This document shows positions 1-6,501 of a DNA stretch of 8,400 nucleotides, piece after piece. Position 1 is the stretch's first letter. The number at the start of each line of letters is the position of its first letter. This DNA is from an uncultured Rhodobacter sp. (lineage in GTDB: Bacteria > Pseudomonadota > Alphaproteobacteria > Rhodobacterales > Rhodobacteraceae). The translations under genes and the position numbers were made by a program. The notes beneath the pieces were generated by a model, which was not told where the DNA came from, made no database searches, and worked only from the letters and a program-made list of their open reading frames with translations. The stretch lies in assembly GCA_937901435.1 (NCBI GenBank), contig CALGTJ010000560.1, positions 1 through 8,400 on the forward strand. The letters are read 5' to 3'.

Positions 1-137
1 GCGGGCGCAGTGTTCAGGTCAAGCTTTTGCCGTCGGGCGGACCCACGGGGGGGGGCAGTCAGGTGTCACTGGCGGCGATGCGCCTGCTGGATGCGCCATT
101 GGCGGGCTTGGCGAAACTGGTGGTCTATTCAAACTGA
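1..137 (+). CDS. 3' end of an unrecognised protein-coding gene (partial)
   Basis: The frame beginning at base 3 is open from the window edge to a TGA at 135-137. It encodes about 44 C-terminal residues ending in LAKLVVYSN. Codons in this frame end mostly in G or C, as in the other genes here, and hairpins follow the stop, which together support a real gene end. The tail has a Gly-rich stretch (SGGPTGGGS) followed by a hydrophobic, probably helical end. The other two plus frames are also open this close to the edge, so the frame choice rests on codon use and on the position of the stop. A run of nine G at 47-55 lies inside it. I cannot name the family from this fragment. Confidence 0.5.
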   Translation, partial: GRSVQVKLLPSGGPTGGGSQVSLAAMRLLDAPLAGLAKLVVYSN

Positions 138-146
138 CCCGGTTTC

Positions 147-176
147 CTTGGCTTTGCTGTCCCGGGTTGAGCCAAG
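147..176 (+). terminator. candidate terminator of the upstream plus-strand gene
   Basis: Perfect 7-bp inverted repeat, CTTGGCT at 147-153 and AGCCAAG at 170-176, with a 16-nt loop. It starts 9 nt after the stop codon at 135-137 and is followed by TCGATTTT at 177-184. The long loop and short T run make it a weak intrinsic terminator at best. Its placement just after a stop codon is the main support. Confidence 0.35.
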
Positions 177-195
177 TCGATTTTAACCAAATAGA

Positions 196-212
196 GCCAC
201 GCAATGCGTGGC
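196..212. terminator. GC-rich hairpin in the convergent intergenic region
   Basis: Perfect 7-bp stem GCCACGC (196-202) and GCGTGGC (206-212) with loop AAT. Read on the minus strand it is followed by TCTATTTGG, so it may end transcripts coming from the alkylation-repair gene. On the plus strand it is followed by GCTTTGTCC. It lies 10 nt from the next hairpin (223-251), so the two may form one composite element. Confidence 0.45.
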
Positions 213-222
213 GCTTTGTCCT

Positions 223-251
223 CCCCAAAATCCCCTTTGGTGATTTTGGGG
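223..251. terminator. CCCCAAAATC / GATTTTGGGG hairpin, probable bidirectional terminator
   Basis: Perfect 10-bp inverted repeat, CCCCAAAATC at 223-232 and GATTTTGGGG at 242-251, with a 9-nt loop CCCTTTGGT. The loop can add two C-G pairs. It sits 15 nt beyond the stop codon of the minus-strand glycosylase gene (TAA at 267-269), in the gap between two convergent genes, which is where a shared terminator is expected. The A4/T4 blocks lie within the stem rather than after it, so it is not a textbook intrinsic terminator. A dispersed intergenic repeat is an alternative. Confidence 0.5.
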
Positions 252-266
252 CCATATGGCGCTTGT

Positions 267-959
267 TTACAGGTTTTTGTCCGCCAGATGGCTCAGCGCC
301 TCTTTGCGGGCGAAAGGTTTCATCCGGGGGCCATATTCCTCCATGAAAGCCTGTGCGCGGGGGGCATCGTGGCGGCTGAGGTCGCGGATCCACCATGCGA
401 CGGCTTTTTGGATAAACCATTGCGGATCATCCACATAACCTGCCGCCCAGCCAAGGATGCGGTCGCGTGCGGCGTCTTCGTCGGGTTTGGGGTGGTTCTG
501 CTTGGTCCATGGCAGGGTCATCACCAGCGCGGCACGACGGGTCCAGAGGTGGTCCGACGTCGTCCATGCCTCAACCCCGTCCAGCCGCGCGGGGTCAGCG
601 ACAAGGCGTTTTTGCCCTGCGATGCTGGCGTGATCGGCGATGGCCCAGGCATCGAACTCTGGCACCCATGACGCAATCAGACGCCACGCGCCGCTGTCAT
701 CGGGGCGCAGGCGGGCTTGTGTCAGCAGTTTGGCGGCGGCAATCCGGGTTTCGTGGATGTTCAACCGCCAGAGCCCCTCTGCCAGCGCAAGGCGTTCGTC
801 CAGTGTAAGCTGCGCGCGCCAGTCCTTGGTTTTGGCGTCGATGTCCGGATTTGCCACGCCCAAATAGGCGCGTGTGACCTTGTGGTAGCGGGCCATTTCG
901 TCGGCTTTACTGGGAACGATCGCCTGTGACAGGTCGGCAAGGGCGGCTTCGGGTGTCAT
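267..959 (-). CDS. DNA alkylation repair protein, AlkD-type DNA glycosylase (230 aa)
   Basis: Members of this HEAT-repeat-like glycosylase family remove cationic alkylated bases (3-methyladenine, 7-methylguanine) from DNA in the cytoplasm, starting base excision repair. The sequence is all-helical in character. Residues matching the Bacillus cereus AlkD active site are visible: W105 and D109 in the W-x3-D motif (FDAWAIADH), R141 in LWTRRAALV, and W189 in QKAVAWWIRDL. The N-terminal MARYHK...YLGV segment corresponds to the usual YMK...FLG motif. Length 230 aa is normal for the family. The start ATG (959-957) overlaps the stop of the preceding remnant gene as ATGA and I see no good Shine-Dalgarno, so translation is probably coupled. 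It is the last gene of the glmU-glmS cluster. Assignment to the AlkD family is firm; the exact substrate range is inferred. Confidence 0.9.
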   Translation of the reverse strand: MTPEAALADLSQAIVPSKADEMARYHKVTRAYLGVANPDIDAKTKDWRAQLTLDERLALAEGLWRLNIHETRIAAAKLLTQARLRPDDSGAWRLIASWVPEFDAWAIADHASIAGQKRLVADPARLDGVEAWTTSDHLWTRRAALVMTLPWTKQNHPKPDEDAARDRILGWAAGYVDDPQWFIQKAVAWWIRDLSRHDAPRAQAFMEEYGPRMKPFARKEALSHLADKNL

Positions 960-1210
960 TTGGGGCTCAATATTCTGCTGGGCGCACCGTCCAGAGTGGT
1001 CTGGTTCTTGTCGGCCCGGTAGGTTTCAATTTTGCGGCCGGACACATGGTGCCAGAGCATGCGATTGCGGCCAGGTTCCCTTAAACTGTCCATGCGCTTT
1101 GAAGAGACGTTCACCCGACGGTCCTGCGCGGCGGACGCCAAAAAGAAGATGTGCAGGGCTTGGATGGCGCTTTGTAACCGGGGGGCGATTTCGCGATACA
1201 GATCGGCCAT
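956..1210 (-). pseudogene. truncated remnant of a pyridoxamine-5'-phosphate-oxidase-like (PPOX family) gene
   Basis: The 84-codon frame starts at ATG 1210, 3 nt after the glmS stop, and ends in a TGA overlapping the glycosylase start. Its first 55 or so residues read like the N-terminus of roseobacter PPOX-family flavin/PLP-binding proteins: MADLYREIAPRLQ, then HIFFLASAA, RVNVSSKRMDSLR and NRMLW. Those proteins are usually about 180-190 aa and carry SPKGMDS and TGSGNET at the matching places. Here the equivalents are SSKRMDS and SGRKIET, so key glycines are gone. The tail (TTLDGAPSRILS) still resembles the family's MTL...EGAPLILR region, and then the frame stops. More than half the usual length is missing and there is no room for it before the next gene, so this looks like an internal deletion plus decay. 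It could still be expressed as a short peptide. The family match is from memory, without alignment. Confidence 0.6.
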
Positions 1211-1213
1211 GTA

Positions 1214-3034
1214 TTATTCCACGGTCACGGATTTTGCCAGATTTCGCGGTTGATCCACATCTGTGCCCTTGGCCACCGCCGCGTGATAGGCCAGCAGTTG
1301 CGCGGGGATTGCGTAGAGGATCGGCGCATACATATCGGCGATTTTGGGCATGACAATTGTGTGCCAAACATCGCCCTGTGTGGCGGCGGCACCTTTTGGA
1401 TCCGTAATCAGAACGACTTTGCCAGCGCGTGCCAAAACCTCTTGCATGTTCGATATAGACTTGTCGAACAAAGCATCTCTTGGCGCGAGAACGATCACGG
1501 GGACATTCTTGTCAACAAGCGCAATCGGTCCATGCTTTAGTTCACCTGATGCATAACCTTCGGCATGTATATAGCTGATTTCTTTTAATTTTAGTGCTCC
1601 TTCAAGTGCAAGAGGATACATCTGTCCACGGCCCAGAAATAGCACATCTCTGGCCTCTGCGACCTGGTAAGCGACCTCTGCAATATCTTGCGCACGGTCG
1701 AGGGCTTGATTGACCAAACCCGGCACATTGCGTAAATTGTGCAAGTGTGTGGCCAGATCATCCGCGGTTAATTCACCCCGGTCAGAGGCGGCCTTGAGAG
1801 CCAAAGTGGCCAGAACGGTCAATTGGCAGGTAAAGGCTTTGGTCGAGGCGACACCAATTTCGGTCCCGGCAAGGATCGGCAGATTAACCTCTGCCTCGCG
1901 CGCGATAGAGCTGGTGCTGACATTCGTGATCGCCAGGGTCGCGGCTTTGGTTTTGCAATACCGTAGTGCCGCCAATGTGTCGGCCGTCTCGCCGGATTGG
2001 CTGACAAAGATCGTGAGCTTATGGGCCGCAAGCGGCGGCTCGCGGTAACGGAATTCGCTGGCGATGTCGACTTCAACCGGGATGCGTGCGATCTGCTCGA
2101 ACCAGTATTTCGCTGTGAGGCAGGCCAGATAGGCCGTGCCGCAGGCAACCATCGTGATGCTGTCGATCTTCGCAAAGTCAGGCGTTTCGCCCAGCGACAG
2201 GCCGTGCCCATCAGCGGTCACATAGTGCCGGATCGCTTCGCCGATGACGGTGGGTTGCTCGGCTATTTCCTTGGCCATGAAATGCTTGTGACCGCCCTTG
2301 TCGATCCCGGCGGCGTCAATGTGAATGGTTTGAATGTCGCGCGCCACAACCTTGCCATCTGCATCAATGATTTCAACGCTTTGCCGCGTCACCACCGCTC
2401 TATCCCCTTCTTCGAGATAGGTGATGCGATCTGTCATCGGGGAAAGGGCGATGGCGTCAGAGCCGACGAACATCTCGCCATCACCATAACCAATCGCCAG
2501 AGGAGAGCCCTTGCGGGCGGCGATCAGAAGGTCATTTTCACCTTCAAAAAGAAAACACAACGCGAAGGCTCCTTCCAGCCTCGCGATGGTCTGAGCCGCC
2601 GCATCATGGGGGGCAAGGCCTTGTCTCATATGGAATTCGGCCAGCGCGACAATGGTCTCTGTGTCGGTCTCGGTCTCGAATATCGTGCCGCTTGCCTCAA
2701 GTTCGGCCCGCAAGCTTCGGTAGTTTTCGATGATCCCGTTATGCACGACCGCAACGGCACCCATCTGGTGAGGGTGGGCGTTTAGCGCGGTCGGGGCGCC
2801 ATGGGTTGCCCAACGTGTATGGCCAATTCCGGATTTGCCGGTCAGCGGGTCATGCATCAATAAATCTGACAGGTTCACAAGCTTGCCAACAGCGCGACGG
2901 CGACCAAGGTGGTTTTGCGCATCGACGGTCGCAATGCCGGCACTGTCATACCCGCGATATTCGAGCCGTTTTAGGGCTTCGACCATGATGGGCGCCGCCT
3001 CATGATTTCCAAGCACCCCTACAATACCACACAT
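1214..3034 (-). CDS. glmS: glutamine-fructose-6-phosphate aminotransferase (isomerizing), 606 aa
   Basis: Converts fructose-6-phosphate and glutamine to glucosamine-6-phosphate and glutamate, the first committed step to UDP-GlcNAc. The N-terminus is MCGIVGV, so C2 becomes the N-terminal nucleophile of the class II glutamine amidotransferase domain (about residues 2-240). R74 (HTRWATHG) and N99-G100 (VHNG) belong to its glutamine site. Two SIS sugar-isomerase domains follow, with ACGTAY around C299, SQSGET at 345-350 and STKAFT around 397-402. The catalytic E485 (KEISYIHAE), H501 (KHGPIAL) and the C-terminal K601 in NLAKSVTVE are all present. Length matches the family. It starts 1 nt after the glmU stop with an AAAGG-type ribosome site inside the end of glmU, so the two genes are co-translated. 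There is no leader that could hold a glmS ribozyme. An AT-rich patch covers about 1541-1620. Confidence 0.98.
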   Translation of the reverse strand: MCGIVGVLGNHEAAPIMVEALKRLEYRGYDSAGIATVDAQNHLGRRRAVGKLVNLSDLLMHDPLTGKSGIGHTRWATHGAPTALNAHPHQMGAVAVVHNGIIENYRSLRAELEASGTIFETETDTETIVALAEFHMRQGLAPHDAAAQTIARLEGAFALCFLFEGENDLLIAARKGSPLAIGYGDGEMFVGSDAIALSPMTDRITYLEEGDRAVVTRQSVEIIDADGKVVARDIQTIHIDAAGIDKGGHKHFMAKEIAEQPTVIGEAIRHYVTADGHGLSLGETPDFAKIDSITMVACGTAYLACLTAKYWFEQIARIPVEVDIASEFRYREPPLAAHKLTIFVSQSGETADTLAALRYCKTKAATLAITNVSTSSIAREAEVNLPILAGTEIGVASTKAFTCQLTVLATLALKAASDRGELTADDLATHLHNLRNVPGLVNQALDRAQDIAEVAYQVAEARDVLFLGRGQMYPLALEGALKLKEISYIHAEGYASGELKHGPIALVDKNVPVIVLAPRDALFDKSISNMQEVLARAGKVVLITDPKGAAATQGDVWHTIVMPKIADMYAPILYAIPAQLLAYHAAVAKGTDVDQPRNLAKSVTVE

Positions 3035-3035
3035 T

Positions 3036-4391
3036 TTAATCTACCTTTCGCCGGTTTTCCCGGGATTTCTTGTACATATCGAACAATTTATAGGCCAAGC
3101 CGGATTTTACTGTCTGCGGCGACCGCGACAGGGATAGCGCGCCGTTTGGGACATCCTTGGTGATGACAGAGCCACTGCCTGTCATCGCGTCATCACCGAT
3201 TTTGACAGGTGCGACGAGCATTGTGTTGGACCCTATGAAGGCGCGCGCACCGATTTCTGTTCGGAATTTTTCGACACCGTTGTAATTGCAGGTAATCGTA
3301 CCCGCCCCGATGTTGCTGCCTGCGCCGATGGAGGCGTCGCCAATATAGCTCAGGTGGTTGACCTTTGCGCCCTCTTCGATGACGGCGTTCTTGATCTCGA
3401 CGAAGTTGCCGACTTTCGCATCATTGCCAAGTTCTGCGCCGGGGCGCAGGCGCGCAAAGGGGCCGACCACAGCACCCTGACTGACGTGACAGCCTTCTAA
3501 GTGGCTGAAAGCTTTGATAGTTGCACCAGTCTCTATGGTGACACCGGGGCCAAAGATGACGTTAGGGTCTATGACAACGTCACGACCGATGTAGGTGTCA
3601 TGTGACAGAAAAACCGTTTCTGGCGCGGTCATCGTCACACCAAGGTCCAGCAAATCTGCGCGCGCCTTGGTTTGAAAGATCTTCTCTGCCGCCGCAAGTT
3701 CGGCGCGGGTGTTGATGCCCAAGGTCTCGGCTTCATCACAGGTCACAACGGTGGCTGTCATTGCGCGCTGGCGAGCGAGGCCGACGATGTCGGTCAGATA
3801 GTATTCACCGCTTGCATTCTCGTTCCCAAGCGAGTTGCACAAATCGAACATCGTGTTTGTGCTAGCCATGATAACGCCGCTATTACACAAGGTTATAGAT
3901 CGTTCCTCAGGTAACGCATCTTTGAATTCCACGATTTTCTGAAGTGTGTCGCCCTGCATCACCAAGCGGCCATAGCGCCCTGGGTCACGTGCCTCAAAGC
4001 CGAGAACAACGATGTCGAACCCGGCAACACGGGCCTCTTGCATACGGCTAAGGGTCTCGGGTTGGATGAAGGGCGTGTCGCCATAGAGCACGACTGCGTC
4101 CCCGATAAAGCCCTGCAGAACAGCCCTGGCCTGTGCCACCGCATGACCGGTGCCGAGTTGTTCATCCTGCCGCACAACAACGATATCCGGGTCGATGTCC
4201 ATCGCTGCGGCCTCTACTGCCTCGGCGCCAACGCCGGTGACGAGGACCTTCTTTTCCGGCTCTAGCGCCGCGCCAGAGGCCAGAGCATGGGCGAAAAGGG
4301 GCGCATTGCCTATGGGATGCAAGACTTTGGGCAGGTCGGAATTCATCCGGCTTCCCTGTCCGGCGGCCAGAATAATAAGTGCGATTGCCAT
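3036..4391 (-). CDS. glmU: bifunctional UDP-N-acetylglucosamine pyrophosphorylase / glucosamine-1-phosphate N-acetyltransferase, 451 aa
   Basis: Acetylates glucosamine-1-phosphate with acetyl-CoA and then couples it to UTP, giving UDP-GlcNAc for peptidoglycan and LPS. The N-terminal uridylyltransferase domain (about 1-230) shows the nucleotide-binding motif LAAGQGSRMNSDLPKVLH with R15 and K22, plus D105 in YGDTPF and N227 in GINTRAEL for magnesium. The C-terminal half (about 250-440) is a left-handed beta-helix of hexapeptide repeats such as IGRDVVIDPNVIFGPGVTI. Its acetyltransferase residues sit around K334 and in HLSYIGD (H346, Y349) and CNYNG. It has S14 where many homologues have T in GTRM, a mild change. 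Length is typical. The ATG at 4391 has only a weak AAGAG upstream. It is the first gene of the minus-strand cluster and is divergent from the phosphatase gene. Confidence 0.97.
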   Translation of the reverse strand: MAIALIILAAGQGSRMNSDLPKVLHPIGNAPLFAHALASGAALEPEKKVLVTGVGAEAVEAAAMDIDPDIVVVRQDEQLGTGHAVAQARAVLQGFIGDAVVLYGDTPFIQPETLSRMQEARVAGFDIVVLGFEARDPGRYGRLVMQGDTLQKIVEFKDALPEERSITLCNSGVIMASTNTMFDLCNSLGNENASGEYYLTDIVGLARQRAMTATVVTCDEAETLGINTRAELAAAEKIFQTKARADLLDLGVTMTAPETVFLSHDTYIGRDVVIDPNVIFGPGVTIETGATIKAFSHLEGCHVSQGAVVGPFARLRPGAELGNDAKVGNFVEIKNAVIEEGAKVNHLSYIGDASIGAGSNIGAGTITCNYNGVEKFRTEIGARAFIGSNTMLVAPVKIGDDAMTGSGSVITKDVPNGALSLSRSPQTVKSGLAYKLFDMYKKSRENRRKVD

Positions 4392-4418
4392 GTTTTGCTC
4401 TTGTGGTTTGTTTTGCGA

Positions 4419-4446
4419 CTTCTACCGCACTTAGGGAATCCCGCAA
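4419..4446 (-). promoter_or_regulatory. possible promoter for the glmU-glmS cluster
   Basis: On the minus strand, TTGCGG (4446-4441) and TAGAAG (4424-4419) are separated by 16 nt. That would put transcription start roughly 20 nt before the glmU ATG. Matches to the sigma-70 consensus are modest (the TTG of the -35 and four of six bases of the -10). The support is mainly its position in the 123-nt divergent gap 4392-4514, where a promoter for each direction must lie. I could not pick a convincing plus-strand promoter there. Confidence 0.28.
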
Positions 4447-4514
4447 GCCTTGGGTCTATCAAAACTCGTGTCGCCGGATTACAGACAGCGGCGAGAAGGC
4501 GCCGAGGAGGGATC

Positions 4515-5174
4515 ATGCGGACGGTTATTTTCGATCTGGACGGAACGCTGGCAGACACCAGCGGGGATCTTATTGCGGCGGCCAATGCCTGTTTTCGCGG
4601 GCTTGGACACGGCGATGTTCTGGACCCGGCAAAGGATCAGGCGACTGCGGTGCGGGGCGCTTTGGCGATGCTGCGGCTCGGGTTCGACCGCTTGGGGTTG
4701 GATTCTGTGGGCGTAGAGGCGCAGTATCCCGTTTTGCTGGCCCACTACGGCGAAAATATCGACGTCTTTACAACGCTTTACCCCGGTGCAATCTTGGCCG
4801 TCGAGGGCCTGTTGCAAGCGGATTACAAGGTCGGAATCTGCACGAACAAGCCCGAAGCGCTGGCCGAGACTCTGATGCAGCGGCTTGGCGTGCGCGACCT
4901 GTTTCACACGCTGATCGGGGCGGATACATTGCCGGTACGCAAGCCTGATCCGGACCCGTTCTGGGCTGCGGTGGACCGGGCGGGCGGGGCGCGCGACGCC
5001 TCGGTTCTGGTGGGCGACACGATCACGGATCGCAATACGGCAAAGGCCGCGGGGCGGCCTTGTATTTTGGTCACATTCGGCCCGGCGGGGCACGATGTCG
5101 TGGATCTTGCGCCAGAGGCCTTGCTGCATCACTTCAATGATCTTGGGACAGTCGTGCGCGATTTGATTGGCTGA
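4515..5174 (+). CDS. gph: HAD-family hydrolase, probable phosphoglycolate phosphatase (219 aa)
   Basis: Probably dephosphorylates 2-phosphoglycolate in the cytoplasm, as Gph enzymes do after DNA end repair or oxygenase side reactions. HAD motifs are complete: motif I FDLDGTLADT with nucleophile D7 and acid D9; motif II T110 in GICTNKP; motif III K143 in VRKPDPDPF; motif IV D168 and D172 in VGDTITDRNTAKAAG. A helical cap domain fills about residues 15-85. The start ATG at 4515 is chosen because GAGGAGG lies at 4504-4510 and the protein begins directly with the core strand MRTVIFDLDG; the longer upstream frame has no support. Length is normal for Gph. It is divergent from glmU, an arrangement I recall from other Rhodobacteraceae. 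The HAD fold is certain, but the substrate is inferred and other small phosphate esters are possible. Confidence 0.85.
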   Translation: MRTVIFDLDGTLADTSGDLIAAANACFRGLGHGDVLDPAKDQATAVRGALAMLRLGFDRLGLDSVGVEAQYPVLLAHYGENIDVFTTLYPGAILAVEGLLQADYKVGICTNKPEALAETLMQRLGVRDLFHTLIGADTLPVRKPDPDPFWAAVDRAGGARDASVLVGDTITDRNTAKAAGRPCILVTFGPAGHDVVDLAPEALLHHFNDLGTVVRDLIG

Positions 5175-5244
5175 CGTCCCGGGGATGCAGATCCGTGGGG
5201 GATGCCGATTGACCTCTCTCGAAAGCTCACTCAATATCCAGCGT

Positions 5245-6456
5245 ATGAGAGAGATTTTCACAGGCAGTTTCACCCAGCAAGAACCGATCCCCGAAGAGGG
5301 CATCGAGGCCGCTTTGGCCGTGATGCGTCATGGGCGGTTGCACCGCTATAACCTGAAACCGGGTGAAATCGGCGAGGCGGCGCTGCTGGAACAAGAGTTC
5401 GCCGCCTATTGCGGCGCGAAATACTGTCTGGCTGTGACCTCCGGCGGGTATGCGATGGCCACGGCGATGCGCGCGGCCGGCGTCAAACCGGGCGACAAGG
5501 TGCTGTCAAACGCCTTTACGCTGGCCCCGGTGCCGGGCGCGATTGCGGGCGTGGGGGCGGTGCCGGTCTTTGTCGAGGTAACAGAGGCGCTGACGCTGGA
5601 TCTTGTTGATCTGGAGTCGAAAATTGCCACCAGTGGCGCGCGGTTTCTGCTGCTAAGCCATATGCGCGGGCATATTTGCGACATGGATCAGCTGATGCAG
5701 ATCTGTGACGCAGCCGGGGTCAGGGTGATCGAGGATTGCGCGCATACCATGGGGGCCGCGTGGCGCGGAGTGCCGTCGGGGCGGCATGGGATCGCGGGCT
5801 GTTATTCGACGCAGACCTACAAGCATATGAATTCGGGCGAGGGCGGGTTTCTGGTCACCGATGACGCCGATCTGGCCGCGCGGGCGGTGATGCTGTCGGG
5901 GTCCTACATGCTATATGAACGGCATATGGCGGCGCCGCCGCCAGAGGCGTTTGAAACGATCCGATATGAGACGCCGAATATGTCGGGTCGCATGGACAAC
6001 CTGCGCGCGGCGATCCTGCGGGCGCAGGTGCGGGTGTTGCCAGAGCAATGCGCGCGTTGGAACGAGCGGTATCGCGCATTAGAGGCGGGATTGCGTGATG
6101 TGCCCGGATTACAACTGATCGAGCGGCCCGAGGCAGAGACCTATGTGGGCTCGTCGTTTCAGGTCTTGCTGGCGGACTGGGCCGGGGCGGCTGTGGCGCA
6201 GGTGGTGCAGCGTTGCCACGACTGTGGGGTTGAGCTTAAATGGTTCGGCGCAGCAGAACCTGTGGCCTTTACCTCGAAATACGACTCTTGGCGCTATGCC
6301 CAGTCTGCCCCTTTGCCGCAAACGGACAGGGTGTTGGCAGGGCTGCTGGACATGCGCGTGCCGCTGACCTTTTCGTTAGACGATTGCGCCATGATCGCGC
6401 GGATCATCCGGGCCGAGGTTAGCGCGGTTTATCAGCAGTCCCACAGCGCTGCGTGA
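5245..6456 (+). CDS. DegT/DnrJ/EryC1/StrS-family PLP-dependent aminotransferase (403 aa from ATG 5245)
   Basis: A fold-type I PLP enzyme of the sugar-aminotransferase family. Members usually transfer an amino group from glutamate or glutamine to a keto sugar or cyclitol. From ATG 5245, the PLP lysine is K193 (STQTYKHMNSGEGGF), the cofactor-ring aspartate is D164 (VIEDCAHTMGA), and the phosphate-binding turn is TSGGYA at 65-70. SHMRGHI at 138-144 is also typical. The start is uncertain because the frame stays open upstream to TTG 5167. ATG 5185 and TTG 5209 are alternatives, and TTG 5209 has GGGGGA six bases before it. I chose 5245 because roseobacter homologues begin MREIFTGSFTQQEPIPE as I recall them. 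It follows the phosphatase gene by 70 nt with no terminator seen, so co-transcription is likely. No other sugar-nucleotide gene is nearby, so the substrate is unknown. Confidence 0.88.
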   Translation: MREIFTGSFTQQEPIPEEGIEAALAVMRHGRLHRYNLKPGEIGEAALLEQEFAAYCGAKYCLAVTSGGYAMATAMRAAGVKPGDKVLSNAFTLAPVPGAIAGVGAVPVFVEVTEALTLDLVDLESKIATSGARFLLLSHMRGHICDMDQLMQICDAAGVRVIEDCAHTMGAAWRGVPSGRHGIAGCYSTQTYKHMNSGEGGFLVTDDADLAARAVMLSGSYMLYERHMAAPPPEAFETIRYETPNMSGRMDNLRAAILRAQVRVLPEQCARWNERYRALEAGLRDVPGLQLIERPEAETYVGSSFQVLLADWAGAAVAQVVQRCHDCGVELKWFGAAEPVAFTSKYDSWRYAQSAPLPQTDRVLAGLLDMRVPLTFSLDDCAMIARIIRAEVSAVYQQSHSAA

Positions 6457-6472
6457 TCCCACACGCTCTGGA

Positions 6473-6501
6473 TTGACCTGCTGCGGGCGGCTGGTTACAA
6501 A
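6473..6501 (+). promoter_or_regulatory. sigma-70-type promoter of the isovaleryl-CoA dehydrogenase operon
   Basis: TTGACC at 6473-6478 matches five of six -35 consensus bases. TACAAA at 6496-6501 matches four of six -10 bases. The spacer is exactly 17 nt. Transcription would begin near 6507-6509, leaving about 27 nt of leader before the ATG at 6535 and a ribosome site at 6524-6532. This is the best promoter match in the window and lies in the only gap before ivd. Confidence 0.65.

Noticed and set aside
19..420. Minus-strand open frame across the left intergenic region
   Set aside because: It overlaps both the convergent hairpins and the end of the glycosylase gene, is Pro/Arg/Ser-rich, and has no ribosome site or motif.
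1997..2785. Plus-strand open frame of 262 codons inside glmS
   Set aside because: It lies fully antisense to well conserved GlmS sequence and shows no domain; it is a by-product of GC-biased third positions.
3032..3038. glmS ribozyme or riboswitch upstream of glmS
   Set aside because: glmU ends 1 nt before the glmS ATG, leaving no leader, and the ribozyme is known from Gram-positive bacteria.
4287..4514. Upstream extension of the phosphatase frame to 4287
   Set aside because: It would run antisense through the start of glmU and across the divergent promoter gap. The HAD core begins right at ATG 4515 with GAGGAGG before it.
4479..5303. Long minus-strand open frame (274 codons) opposite the phosphatase gene
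   Set aside because: It is antisense to a gene with complete HAD motifs, its residues are rich in Arg, His, Pro and Gln as expected of a shadow frame, and it has no recognisable domain.
6451..6466. GCGTG / CACGC hairpin at the end of the aminotransferase gene as a terminator
   Set aside because: The stem is only 5 bp and no T run follows (TCTGGATTG). It overlaps the stop codon, so I do not call it.
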